This document shows, one piece after another, positions 1-8,251 of a DNA stretch of 56,633 nt. The translations under genes and the position numbers were made by a program. The notes under the pieces were generated by a model that was given only the letters and a program-made list of their open reading frames with translations, was not told the DNA's origin and made no database searches. The stretch comes from a bacterium. GTDB taxonomy: Bacteria; SZUA-182; DTGQ01. Location of the stretch: assembly GCA_023512255.1 (NCBI GenBank), contig JAILZY010000016.1, positions 1 to 56,633 of the forward strand, in the 5' to 3' direction. Positions within the stretch are counted from its first letter, which is position 1. Every line of letters begins with the position of its first letter.

Positions 1-74
1 CGCGAGCATGACATGAAATGCCTGCACTTTCAGTGCGTATACAAAACCGAAAGATAAAATGTGTCCGGTAGCAA

Positions 75-177
75 GATCAGACACCATAAACCCTATATCA
101 GAACAACCATAAACCCTCGAAGGGGCTTAGCTCTTATTAGGGTTATGTTTCTCAATGGTAGATAATAAATAAGAGCG
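75..177 (-). mobile_element. MITE-like element, family A, copy 1 (one end lost)
   Basis: On the minus strand this matches the two other family A copies (40984-41096 and 42303-42417) almost base for base across the internal sequence. One terminal arm, AGAGCG at 172-177 followed by a T-run, is intact. The opposite arm is replaced by unrelated sequence before position 75, so this copy is truncated or diverged. It lies just downstream of the large pseudopilin gene. No coding capacity is seen. Mobility is inferred from the dispersed copies and the terminal inverted repeats of the intact copies. Confidence 0.75.
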
Positions 178-241
178 ATTTTTTTTATCAAATTCAAATA
201 GATAATTATTCGTCTAGCCCTTAAACCCGAAGTATCTCCCC

Positions 242-2671
242 TTAGTGTCCACTATCAGTATTCGTGTAAGTTGCGGTATTTCCTGCTGAATCTGTGGCTG
301 AAATGGTGATCGTACAGATGTCATTTTTGTGGCGGACATAGGAGCCGCGATAGATATCGCCTCCTGTGTGCTCCATCTGAACAGGACCTTGTGGGCTTGT
401 GCCGCACGAGTAGGTAAAGCCGGCTGAGGCAATCCCTGATGAATCGACAATAGTGGCCTGAACTTGGACAGTCAACCAGCCTCCCCCGGATCGACTAAAG
501 GACACATTGCTGATCGTCGGGGGAGTTATATCTCTTCCCTGATGGTAGTTTTGAACCACCAGAGACACTGAGGCGCTAGCCGAGCAGGCTGCATTATCGA
601 CAGCCTGGACATAGATATTGTGGGTGCCATTGTTTGTGGTCGTGGTATCCCATTGATAGCTCCAGGAGTTAGTCCCCTCAAGCTGAATCCAGGGGCCATT
701 GTCAATTTTCAGCTCGACCCGTAGCGGAGTGCGGGGTGAGTTGGCTCCACCCTCGATGAGCGCATATCCAAACACGGTGCTGCCATCTGCCGGTCTGCTG
801 ATGGTTATGGTTGAGGGAGGCTGGCAGGGATTGCTCTGTCTGATCAGGCTGCTGGTAAGACCGCAGCAGTCTTTTGCTTTGATGCCAAAGTCGCTGTACG
901 TATTGGTAGTTATACTGCTCGCCGTCTGCCCTGCCGGAATAGAGTCGCGAATTAGAGTCTCATTCCCCCCATTCAGGCCGTAAATCAGATATTCGCAAAC
1001 ATCATTGTCTCCCTGGCCTGAGGCTGGATCATCGACAGATAAAGCCCAGGTGAAGTTTACCCTGTTGCCCGAGATGCTGAAAGAGAAGGCCGATGGACCA
1101 CTGGGAGGATCACTATCAGTGGCCGTAGCTGAGGCCGTGGGAGAGTCTGCACTCTCATATCTGCCATCAAAGGCCCTGACCAGGTAGTAATAGGTTCCGC
1201 ATGGTAGATTGGTATCCTGGTAGGTATAGGTTTTGGTAACTTCGCGCTCAACATTGGGATCGGTAAAGATTAGGGTGTAGGGCCCGCCGGATGAGCGAGA
1301 GCGGTATAGCCGAAAGGCACAGACGTCGCAGGCGGGATTGTCTGTCCAGCTAAGGGTGATCATCCGCTCTTGAGCACTGGCGGCTAAATTCCTAACCGCG
1401 GCCGGTGGGTGGCTGTCGGTGATGCTCCGCTCGGTGGAGTAATTTCCGACTCCGCCGCTGTTTACCGCGGCCACACTGACATAATATGTTTGATGATTGG
1501 GGTCTTTGATCGCACTGATATCAAGGTCAAAGCTTGTTCGGTTCCCAGGATGAGCACTGTAGCGTCGGGTTTGCGGGCTACTGTCATAGGCAATGATATA
1601 CTCGCTGACCGCACACTCGGAGGAGAGTGATCTGCCCTGGCTATCCCGGCTGACTGCTGACCAGGAAAGGTGGATAGTGCAGGGGGAAGATGAGTCAAGG
1701 CCAGACAAGGGGCCAAGAGTGGGGGAATCTGGCTTCGGGCAGATTGTCTGCCTAAAATTTCGCAGCCGAAAATCGGCCACAAGCTCAGTTCGTTTATAGT
1801 TATCTGCCGATCTTATCGTATAGTCCCCCGGGCTTGAGGTGCGGGTGATGAGGTAAAGTTTATAATTTGGGAACGTAGCCGGTATGATCTGAAGGTCTTC
1901 CACATCCTCGGCTACGTCTAGGTAGTCTGATTCATTATGCTTTCTCTTAAGCACTGGATGTCCTGCGGTGTGGTGAAGATGGGCTGGATCATTTTTCTCA
2001 TTGATCACAGCATAGGTGATGATATTGATCTCACGGACAGGCGATCCGGCAGGATAATTTTTGGCAAGTCCTTGATTTCCAGCCACCGCCGGGTTGGTAT
2101 CAATAGTTAGGGTGTGGCCAGAGACAGAGACTATTCGGGCAAATTCGGTATGGTCTCCAAGCCGAATTATATCATTGGGTCTGAATTTAGTGCCGCTGCC
2201 AAAGCCTGGGCTATTGGGATCAAGGGTAATTTGCGTGCTGCCAATATTGGCGGCGGCAGCCAGGGCATTTTCTTTGACATCAGCCATAAGGAGCGTGATC
2301 ATGTCAGGGTCTGAACCATTGCCCTGAGTGATGAGCGGGCAGGAGGCCGAAGAGAGATCAACCGCTTTGGGATATGTGGGCAAATAGTCGGCAGGGACCC
2401 AGGTGGAGAGATAGTTGAGGAATTCAGGCTCAAGTACTTTATAACCTGATGAGCGAAGCTCTCTTAGTAAAATATCCTGCGAGGCACGGGCATTTTGGGT
2501 TGACCAGATCACTTCCTGCTCTTCTTTGAAGGTTTTTTTTTGAGAGGTAATAACCTCAAAAACGGTTATAAGCGCAAGGAGGAAAATAGACATAGATATC
2601 ATCAGCTCCACCAAGGTGAAGCCTCGGTCATTCAGATTCGGATAATCTTCCCTCTTGGGCCATTCAGTCAT
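242..2671 (-). CDS. Large PilW-like pseudopilin with fibronectin/Ig-like ectodomain
   Basis: An 809-residue protein with a type III (prepilin) signal near residues 16-21, GFTLVELMIS, followed by a hydrophobic helix. Prepilin peptidase should cleave before the Phe, and the product would join a type IV pilus or pseudopilus at the inner membrane. Residues about 50-310 look like a PilW-type minor pilin head. After that come about three fibronectin type III-like domains (roughly 320-420, 423-520, 520-620) and two Ig-like segments (623-705, 713-805). PilW-type proteins are usually 200-350 residues, so the C-terminal extension is exceptional and may be a pilus-tip adhesin (inference). It is last of three pseudopilin genes read leftward. 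The next gene upstream ends 76 bp away, and an AAGGG lies ahead of the ATG. Confidence 0.85.
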   Translation of the reverse strand: MTEWPKREDYPNLNDRGFTLVELMISMSIFLLALITVFEVITSQKKTFKEEQEVIWSTQNARASQDILLRELRSSGYKVLEPEFLNYLSTWVPADYLPTYPKAVDLSSASCPLITQGNGSDPDMITLLMADVKENALAAAANIGSTQITLDPNSPGFGSGTKFRPNDIIRLGDHTEFARIVSVSGHTLTIDTNPAVAGNQGLAKNYPAGSPVREINIITYAVINEKNDPAHLHHTAGHPVLKRKHNESDYLDVAEDVEDLQIIPATFPNYKLYLITRTSSPGDYTIRSADNYKRTELVADFRLRNFRQTICPKPDSPTLGPLSGLDSSSPCTIHLSWSAVSRDSQGRSLSSECAVSEYIIAYDSSPQTRRYSAHPGNRTSFDLDISAIKDPNHQTYYVSVAAVNSGGVGNYSTERSITDSHPPAAVRNLAASAQERMITLSWTDNPACDVCAFRLYRSRSSGGPYTLIFTDPNVEREVTKTYTYQDTNLPCGTYYYLVRAFDGRYESADSPTASATATDSDPPSGPSAFSFSISGNRVNFTWALSVDDPASGQGDNDVCEYLIYGLNGGNETLIRDSIPAGQTASSITTNTYSDFGIKAKDCCGLTSSLIRQSNPCQPPSTITISRPADGSTVFGYALIEGGANSPRTPLRVELKIDNGPWIQLEGTNSWSYQWDTTTTNNGTHNIYVQAVDNAACSASASVSLVVQNYHQGRDITPPTISNVSFSRSGGGWLTVQVQATIVDSSGIASAGFTYSCGTSPQGPVQMEHTGGDIYRGSYVRHKNDICTITISATDSAGNTATYTNTDSGH

Positions 2672-2747
2672 AATTAATTAGCCCTTGTTAATTATTTGTT
2701 AATTCATAGAAAATTCTTCCCTAAGTGAGAATTTTCCCTTTTTAAGA

Positions 2748-3188
2748 CTATAGATTGGCCACCATAGTTTGCAGGGAAACTGTCCGGGGGCCAAAAAGGT
2801 CAGTCCAGCTAACTGTAACCGTTATCAGCTTGGTATCGGGCAGAGGGCCATTGGTGGCCGTAACCGTGCGGGTAAAGCATCCGCCCTGCTCTCCCTTTTC
2901 ATTAATGTTACTTTCCTGGCTGTTGGCATTGGCCAAGGCATTATAACCCAAGGCCTTGAGCGCTTCTATCTTTGCTTGGCAAAGATTGCAGGCCATAGTG
3001 TTCTTGCGGGCTATGGCGCTGCTTCGGGCCGCATTCACAATTACATTTCCAACACCGAGAATGGCCACAGCGAGAGCCGCCACCGAAATCATCAGCTCAA
3101 TAAGCGTAAATCCTTTTTCTGATAGTCCTTTTTCTGATAGAAAGGAGCTGCTTCTCTTGACTGGCTGGATTCTAATCCCAGCTATCAT
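2748..3188 (-). CDS. PilV-like type IV pseudopilin
   Basis: A 146-residue protein with a long leader (about 26 residues) ending in KGFTLIELMISVAALAVAI, the prepilin peptidase site plus the N-terminal polymerisation helix. The leader contains a short duplication (LSEKGLSEKG). The Glu at position +5 of the mature protein is present. The head has two cysteines in the CNLC motif and a third further on, as seen in PilV/GspI-type minor pilins. The start codon lies inside the last codons of the upstream pseudopilin gene (17-bp overlap) with AGGAGG ahead of it, so translation is probably coupled. It is likely a minor pilin assembled with its two neighbours. Distinguishing PilV from GspI would need structural comparison. 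Confidence 0.85.
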   Translation of the reverse strand: MIAGIRIQPVKRSSSFLSEKGLSEKGFTLIELMISVAALAVAILGVGNVIVNAARSSAIARKNTMACNLCQAKIEALKALGYNALANANSQESNINEKGEQGGCFTRTVTATNGPLPDTKLITVTVSWTDLFGPRTVSLQTMVANL

Positions 3189-3672
3189 AGACCTTAATCC
3201 CTCCTGCTAGGTTAACGGTAATTTTTTTCTTACCCCCGGCACTGTTTTTAATCTTGATCGTTGAATTTGTTGAGCATAGCCCTTTGGGAGTGAAGACCGG
3301 ATTCTGAGTTACGCTCTCAATATCGATATCCTTTTGATAGAACATGCTGGATTGGTCATTTAACCTTCTTTCAAGATCTACTAAACTCCCTGGCCAGCTT
3401 GAGCCTTCTGAGCGATCGCCTTCTTCTATTCGGTAGCTTTCCGTAGAAGGATCAAAATTCAGCCGGTACTCTTTGGAGGTGGTGATTGAGCGCATACGGG
3501 CAAACTGTAGATCATTGACAATGCCCTGGGTAGCATTGTTCAGCCTGATCATCGGCATCATGTTAAGGAGGCCTGGTCCAGCCATAGCAATTAAAATTGA
3601 AAGTATCGCCAAAACGGTCATAATTTCAAGGATGGTGAAACCGGTTTGATGGGATAAGAGCTGAGTATTCAT
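3172..3672 (-). CDS. FimT/GspH-like pseudopilin
   Basis: A 166-residue protein with a short leader and prepilin motif GFTILEIMTVLAILSILIAM near residues 11-30. The head begins with a LQFARMRSITT segment typical of the FimT/GspH family (prepilin-type cleavage/methylation proteins). It contains the expected mature Glu5. It is first of the three leftward pseudopilin genes, with a GGGGAGG purine tract about 14 bases before the ATG. It probably nucleates or caps the minor-pilin complex that includes the downstream PilV-like and giant PilW-like proteins. No major pilin, PilB/PilT ATPase or PilC platform gene is in the window, so the machine must be encoded elsewhere. Confidence 0.85.
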   Translation of the reverse strand: MNTQLLSHQTGFTILEIMTVLAILSILIAMAGPGLLNMMPMIRLNNATQGIVNDLQFARMRSITTSKEYRLNFDPSTESYRIEEGDRSEGSSWPGSLVDLERRLNDQSSMFYQKDIDIESVTQNPVFTPKGLCSTNSTIKIKNSAGGKKKITVNLAGGIKVYDSWD

Positions 3673-3923
3673 AAATCAAAGAGACACCTCCCCTCAGGAT
3701 AATACGATAGTGTAGGGTTTTTCTGAAGGTAAACAAACATAGCTGGCTGCCTCCCCTATCTTTTTCATCGACCTGGAGGCCGCGGCAAATCGGTATATCA
3801 AATTGGTACATCAAGAGACAAGCGATGTGCAAGGAGCCTCATCAACCCCGAGGGCCGCGGGAAATCAGGCAGCTAACCAAATCGGGCAACTAACCACTGC
3901 TTGGAGGTCGTAGCCTGGACATC

Positions 3924-4154
3924 GGGGAGCCTGGTCATTAGTGGGGCCAGGCACATGGGGAGATAGGGTGGGCAGCGGGCAGTGGGCAGTCGGCAGTATT
4001 AGGGAGTCCGGGCGCATGGGGAGATAGGGCGCACCAGGGCAGTGCTGGCGCAATGCTGGGCAGGGAGCCCGGGCATATGGGGAGATAGGTGCTAGCATAA
4101 AATACTCCCAATCCGGCAGCAAGACGTGGAGCCTGGGCATTAGGGGAGATAGGT
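3924..4154. repeat. G-rich direct repeats with a roughly 60-65 bp period
   Basis: A consensus of gag(t/c)c(c/t)gggc(g/a)(c/t)atggggagatagg occurs at about 3944-3968, 4002-4029, 4063-4090 and 4126-4154. A weaker related stretch lies near 3924. The spacers hold smaller GGGCAG repeats. An open frame exists on the minus strand across it, but it only reflects the repeats (Pro-rich, no start context), so I treat the region as non-coding. Confidence 0.7.
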
Positions 4155-4220
4155 GATCATTGGGGAATATGATTATTGGTGGGATAGGTGATCTAGGTGA
4201 TCTATTTTGGGGAAAAGATA

Positions 4221-4254
4221 AGATGGATGTGATCAAGAATGGATGTGATCAAGA
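4221..4254. repeat. Short tandem duplication
   Basis: The 17-base word atggatgtgatcaagaa occurs twice in immediate succession, just before the promoter at 4307. No function is evident. Confidence 0.6.
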
Positions 4255-4306
4255 ATAAAAGGGAGAGGGTTTCCCTGATGGCAAACATTTTGATCAATAA
4301 TTACTA

Positions 4307-4336
4307 TTGACATTAAAGGTTTTAGTTAGTTATAAT
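4307..4336 (+). promoter_or_regulatory. Consensus sigma-70 promoter
   Basis: TTGACA (4307-4312) and TATAAT (4331-4336) are both perfect consensus hexamers separated by 18 bases, pointing rightward. The start site would be near 4343. The first gene downstream is the gingipain-like protease at 5084, giving a leader of about 740 bases that contains a MITE-like element. A small unannotated transcript is an alternative. Confidence 0.6.
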
Positions 4337-4502
4337 TTTCACAGTAATATCAGAGTATAAAAATTGTTATCCTGCTGATGATTATATCTATAAACAATCT
4401 TAAAGCTGACTGTTATTGTTATCGTTTAGGGGAGTAATAATCAGCAATTAGTATCAATTCCTAAATTTTTTGAGAATATTATTTTGAGAATATTAATTTA
4501 AT

Positions 4503-4637
4503 GGTCCTATCGCTAACAAAGTGCGCAATAAGTGCGGATACAAGGGGTGCGCAATAAGGGCTGGTACAAGGGCCGTGCCTAAAATTTGCCATAATTGATC
4601 CGTTGCCTACTTGTTTTACGTACTTAGCGAAAGAACC
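4503..4637. mobile_element. MITE-like element, family C, copy 1
   Basis: The left arm GGTCCTATCGCTAACAAAG and the right arm ending CTTAGCGAAAGAACC are imperfect inverted repeats. They match the arms of the better-preserved copy at 28368-28478. The interior carries two copies of a GTGCGCAATAAG-type word. No clear target duplication is visible, so this copy is older or decayed. Confidence 0.6.
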
Positions 4638-4658
4638 TCTTTAGACTTCAAGGATAAG

Positions 4659-4712
4659 TAAGTATCCAACACCATAAGAGAACACCATAAGAGTAACCGT
4701 AAGAGAACACCA
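4659..4712. repeat. Tandem 13-mer repeat
   Basis: About four imperfect tandem units of AACACCATAAGAG lie directly after the MITE-like element. Beyond it, 4763-4775 and 4824-4837 form a further inverted repeat (GGGTAATTAYCYT). Nothing coding was recognised between 3673 and 5083. Confidence 0.55.
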
Positions 4713-5083
4713 TACGAGATTGATAGCTTGCCAAAAATAGCCCAGTGTGCGATGGACAAGCAGGGTAATTACCTTGGGCAAGGTGGTAGATTGCGCTCCT
4801 TGGTCAGGGGAAGGGCTTAGCTTAAGGATAATTACCCAAGCCAAGCTGGGAGGCTGCTTTCTATTACGGGGAGCTTACTTTCTATTTATTATGGTTATTT
4901 ATTTTATGGTTGATTGGCTGCTTGCTTGCTACTTGAGAGTGTGTGGGCAAGCATGTTTAGTCTTATTCATCCAGTCCGGTATGGGAATCTCATAGGGGGG
5001 GATCTAAATGGGAATAAATGTTCACTATTATAACTCAGCATAAGCCTGAGCCATAAAATTCATTGAGGTTGGAGGAGACAGTC

Positions 5084-5488
5084 ATGTACAAGGTTAGGAA
5101 GAGAGTGGGGAAATATGTTTTTATTTCTCCAGCAGTAATGTTTTGTATTTTCGTTTTTAGTCTAAGTATTTTGACTCATTTCTTATTCCCCTCTTCAATT
5201 CGAGCCGCCGGTGAGCTCATTCCCATAAAAGACCCGCTGTTGATAGCCACAAGCATTCAGCCCATTAATCTGTCAGGGATAAGGAGTATAGATATTTCGA
5301 AAATCGGCCTGGCCGCTACCACTTTGGGTACGCTACAGCCGCTTCAGCCTGTGCCTCTTATCCTGAACGAAAAGGTTCTTCCAGATCAGCTTAAGTCCAT
5401 TCAGTCTTTTGGGTTTCAAGTCATTTCTCCTCCGGATAGCCGGGATTTTAGACTTGAAAGCCAGCTTAAAGTAGTCAACTTGGCCTAA
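5084..5488 (+). pseudogene. N-terminal part of the gingipain-like protease gene, ended by an in-frame TAA
   Basis: An ATG at 5084 with GGAGGAG upstream encodes a positively charged start (MYKVRKRVGK), a long hydrophobic segment and an RAAGE signal-peptidase-like end, that is, a secretion signal. About 90 propeptide residues follow. The frame is closed by TAA at 5486-5488, yet the very same frame continues into the protease gene (IVANGQEYQKISLVGREGF), which reads as the rest of a C25 propeptide. I therefore see one gene, 5084-8161, broken by a single nonsense codon. A sequencing error, a recent mutation or suppression are the alternatives. The cause cannot be told from one sequence. Confidence 0.75.
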
Positions 5489-5527
5489 ATAGTAGCTAAT
5501 GGCCAGGAATATCAGAAGATCTCTTTA

Positions 5528-8161
5528 GTGGGAAGAGAAGGTTTTTTGACTGGGGAAGAGGGGCAGGCAGGACTGCCAGGATTTATCAAAAATGTGGCTA
5601 TCCCGATTGGCGCCGAAATGAAGGTTACGGTTAATGAGGGTGAGCCAAAAATTATTACTGGTGTCAGGGTCTGGCCAATTCAGCCAAGTCCTGAGGACCA
5701 AGTCATCAAGGTGGATCAGAGTTTTGAAACGACTCCGGCCTTTATCGATAAGGTAAACTATCGGCTGAATAAATTTTTGCCGGAGAGTTTGATTAGCATT
5801 CGATATGATATGCTGCGGGGATGTAGAGTGGCGGTTATTCAGGTAACCACTGCTCGGTATAATCCTGCCCTCAGAGAGCTTCGCCTCTATCCGAATCTTA
5901 CGCTTGATATTAACTTTGAGGGAGGCGAAGATAGCTACATTCCAGAAGAGACCAGGTCGATCTATTTTGAGGACATCTACAATCAGGTGTTAGTCAACTC
6001 GACCAAGGTCGGGCTGCTGACCCAAGCTCAGATCTTCAAAAAATGGGGTGGGCTTATTTACCTTCGGTGTGATCTATTGATCATCACTCCAAACCAATTT
6101 TCTTCACAGGCTGAAGCCCTGGCTACCTGGAAGAGAGAGAAGGGATTTATCACTTGGGTGAAAACCCTAGATGACATCCAAAGGGCTCAGGGAGGAACTA
6201 CGGCTTCTGATATCAGGAAATATATCAAGAGTATTTATAACCATAATAGGCTCAGTTACGTATTGCTCTTCGGAGATGTAGACTACATTCCTACCCATTA
6301 TCAGACACCGTCAGGGGCAGCACCTCAGGCTCCGGGCGATCTTTACTACGCTGACATGGATGATGGGGCCGGGCAGTATTTTCCTGATCTGGCTGTAGGG
6401 CGTCTGCCGGTCAATTCCACCACTGAGGCCGAGCGGCTGGTCAATCGAATCATTGCCTATGAAAAAACTCCACCGACTGATTCAGGGTTTTATCGCCGAA
6501 TTATCCTTGGAGCGTATTTTCAGGACAGTGGGGCTGACGGCCGAGATGATCGAAATTATGTTCAAACCATTCAGGAATTATACAGCTTTTTTACTGGTAA
6601 GGGCTATACAGTTCAACGAGAATATGTAGCTACAAGCGGCAGCAATCCTCAGTATTATCAGGATGGCAGCGCTATTCCGGTAGACCTGAAAAAGCCGGGG
6701 TTTCCCTGGGATGGGAATGCCGCAGACATTGTAGCTGGGCTAAACGCCGGGGCCATTCTTCTGGCTCATCGGGATCATGCGTCTCGAAGTGGCTGGTCAC
6801 ATCCAAGCTTTACCACCTCTGATTTGGCCGGTCTGAATACCGGCTCTTTGAGTCCTGTGATTTTTAGCATCAACTGCCAGTCAGGCTGGTTTGACCACGA
6901 GACCGACTCAGACTCATCAACCACCACAGAATCCTTTGCCGAGCAGATTCTGACCAGGGCGGGAGGGGCGGTAGCTATTATTGCCGCGACTAGAAATTCA
7001 CCCACCTATCCGAATGATGATCTGATTCGGGGGCTGACCGAATATATCTGGCCTGATTTCTACCTTACTCCTTCGGGGTCGGCAAGATCAAAGCGGCTTG
7101 GCGATGTGCTCAATGCCGCCAAATTCTACGTCAATGATCACTGGGATAGCAGCTTGGCTCAGCGCGAATTTGAGCTGTATCACTGTCTGGGTGATCCGAC
7201 CATGGAAGTGTGGACCCAAAATCCTCATCCAACCATAGTTATTCCTTGGACAAAATTGTATAAAGAGATTACCTATATCAAACTGTCCAATCCACCCGAT
7301 CCGGTTAAGACTGGTCAATATGTGATTCCGACTGGGGAGGATAATGTTTTGGTCTCTCTGATTAGTAGGGATGGTGAGATTGTGGGCCAGGCCTTATCTC
7401 AGAATGGTCAGGCAGTGATTGATGTGGATGAGTCGGTGGGGGATTTGAGTAGTCTTCAGATCGCCTATCGCTTGCCCTCTGGATATACGAACGTCATCAG
7501 GGGAGAAGAGGAGCCTGAGCAGCCGACCGGAGGTGAATGCCAGTGTGATGAGGATAACCAGGGGATCATAGATCTTGGTGATGCGGCTGGTAAGCCAGGC
7601 TCTGGGGTGATAATTCCGGTGCGAATTCAGGGGGCCCTCAATAAGGTTGAGAGCTTTGGCTTTGATGTGGTTTATGATCCTGACGTCCTGAGCTATATTA
7701 ATGATGGGTTGCTTGATGATGAGAAGGGCCCGTTGAGTCAATCTCTTGATTTCTTTTCTGTGAATGATCTTGGTGGGCGCATCCATATTGGTGGTTTTGA
7801 TAGCAGTTTGGATAGCGGCAGTATCCTTCAAGGAAGCACGGGAGTGTTGGTCTTTCTGAAATTTAAAATTATTTCCGAGCAGGAGGATTGTCAATATCCC
7901 TTGAGATTGGAAGCCCTGGTAGATGATATCAAGGGCTGGCCTGCTTCGGGTGGGTGCGTGAGGAGCTTGCCTGCCTGCAATGGCGATCTGAATGGAGATG
8001 GCATTATAACTCCGGCTGATGCTTTGATTGCCTTCCGCTGTTATATGCAGACTGGTCCTTGTTCGCCCTGCTGTGATGTAACCGGAGATGGAGTTGTAAG
8101 TCCTAGTGATGCTCTTTGTATTTTCCGTAAGTATCTGGCACTTCCTTCATGCCTAGATTAG
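5528..8161 (+). CDS. Gingipain-like C25 cysteine protease with cohesin-like and dockerin-like domains
   Basis: An 877-residue frame from GTG 5528. It lacks a secretion signal because the signal lies upstream of an in-frame TAA in the same frame (see 5084-5488). Residues 1-170 are the end of a C25 propeptide. The catalytic domain runs from about 180 (LLIITP) to 560. It contains the AVGRLPV motif, a likely catalytic His in LAHRDHAS (about 413) and a likely catalytic Cys in INCQSGWFDH (about 449), and ends with LGDPTMEVWT. A cohesin-like beta domain (about 680-790, GVIIPVRIQG, ESFGFDVVYDP) and a C-terminal dockerin-like domain (about 815-877) follow. The dockerin has two DxNGDG-type loops and ends PSCLD. 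If secreted, it would be an extracellular protease tethered to, or able to recruit, partners. A strong hairpin follows the stop. Confidence 0.85.
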   Translation: MGREGFLTGEEGQAGLPGFIKNVAIPIGAEMKVTVNEGEPKIITGVRVWPIQPSPEDQVIKVDQSFETTPAFIDKVNYRLNKFLPESLISIRYDMLRGCRVAVIQVTTARYNPALRELRLYPNLTLDINFEGGEDSYIPEETRSIYFEDIYNQVLVNSTKVGLLTQAQIFKKWGGLIYLRCDLLIITPNQFSSQAEALATWKREKGFITWVKTLDDIQRAQGGTTASDIRKYIKSIYNHNRLSYVLLFGDVDYIPTHYQTPSGAAPQAPGDLYYADMDDGAGQYFPDLAVGRLPVNSTTEAERLVNRIIAYEKTPPTDSGFYRRIILGAYFQDSGADGRDDRNYVQTIQELYSFFTGKGYTVQREYVATSGSNPQYYQDGSAIPVDLKKPGFPWDGNAADIVAGLNAGAILLAHRDHASRSGWSHPSFTTSDLAGLNTGSLSPVIFSINCQSGWFDHETDSDSSTTTESFAEQILTRAGGAVAIIAATRNSPTYPNDDLIRGLTEYIWPDFYLTPSGSARSKRLGDVLNAAKFYVNDHWDSSLAQREFELYHCLGDPTMEVWTQNPHPTIVIPWTKLYKEITYIKLSNPPDPVKTGQYVIPTGEDNVLVSLISRDGEIVGQALSQNGQAVIDVDESVGDLSSLQIAYRLPSGYTNVIRGEEEPEQPTGGECQCDEDNQGIIDLGDAAGKPGSGVIIPVRIQGALNKVESFGFDVVYDPDVLSYINDGLLDDEKGPLSQSLDFFSVNDLGGRIHIGGFDSSLDSGSILQGSTGVLVFLKFKIISEQEDCQYPLRLEALVDDIKGWPASGGCVRSLPACNGDLNGDGIITPADALIAFRCYMQTGPCSPCCDVTGDGVVSPSDALCIFRKYLALPSCLD

Positions 8162-8189
8162 AGTCTAGAGACTAAGAAAGATTCAGATG

Positions 8190-8208
8190 CTTCCATCTTC
8201 GGATGGAA
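8190..8208 (+). other. UUCG-tetraloop hairpin
   Basis: TTCCATC (8191-8197) and GATGGAA (8202-8208) pair perfectly around TTCG, giving the very stable C(UUCG)G tetraloop. It sits 30 bases after the protease stop and just before the terminator-like hairpin, and probably stabilises the 3' end of the transcript. Confidence 0.6.
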
Positions 8209-8215
8209 CTTCCGC

Positions 8216-8251
8216 CCCCCTTTCCTCCCCTTGACAGGGGAGGAAAGGGGG
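8216..8251 (+). terminator. Long perfect hairpin after the protease gene
   Basis: A 16-bp perfect stem (CCCCCTTTCCTCCCCT / AGGGGAGGAAAGGGGG) with a TGAC loop lies 55 bases after the stop codon. No clean T-run follows on the plus strand, so it may act as an mRNA-stabilising or bidirectional structure rather than a classical terminator. Confidence 0.55.

Noticed and set aside
3865-4236. Minus-strand open frame across the G-rich repeats
   Set aside because: It is Pro/His-rich, built of the repeat units, and has no start context or family resemblance, so it is a by-product of the repeats.
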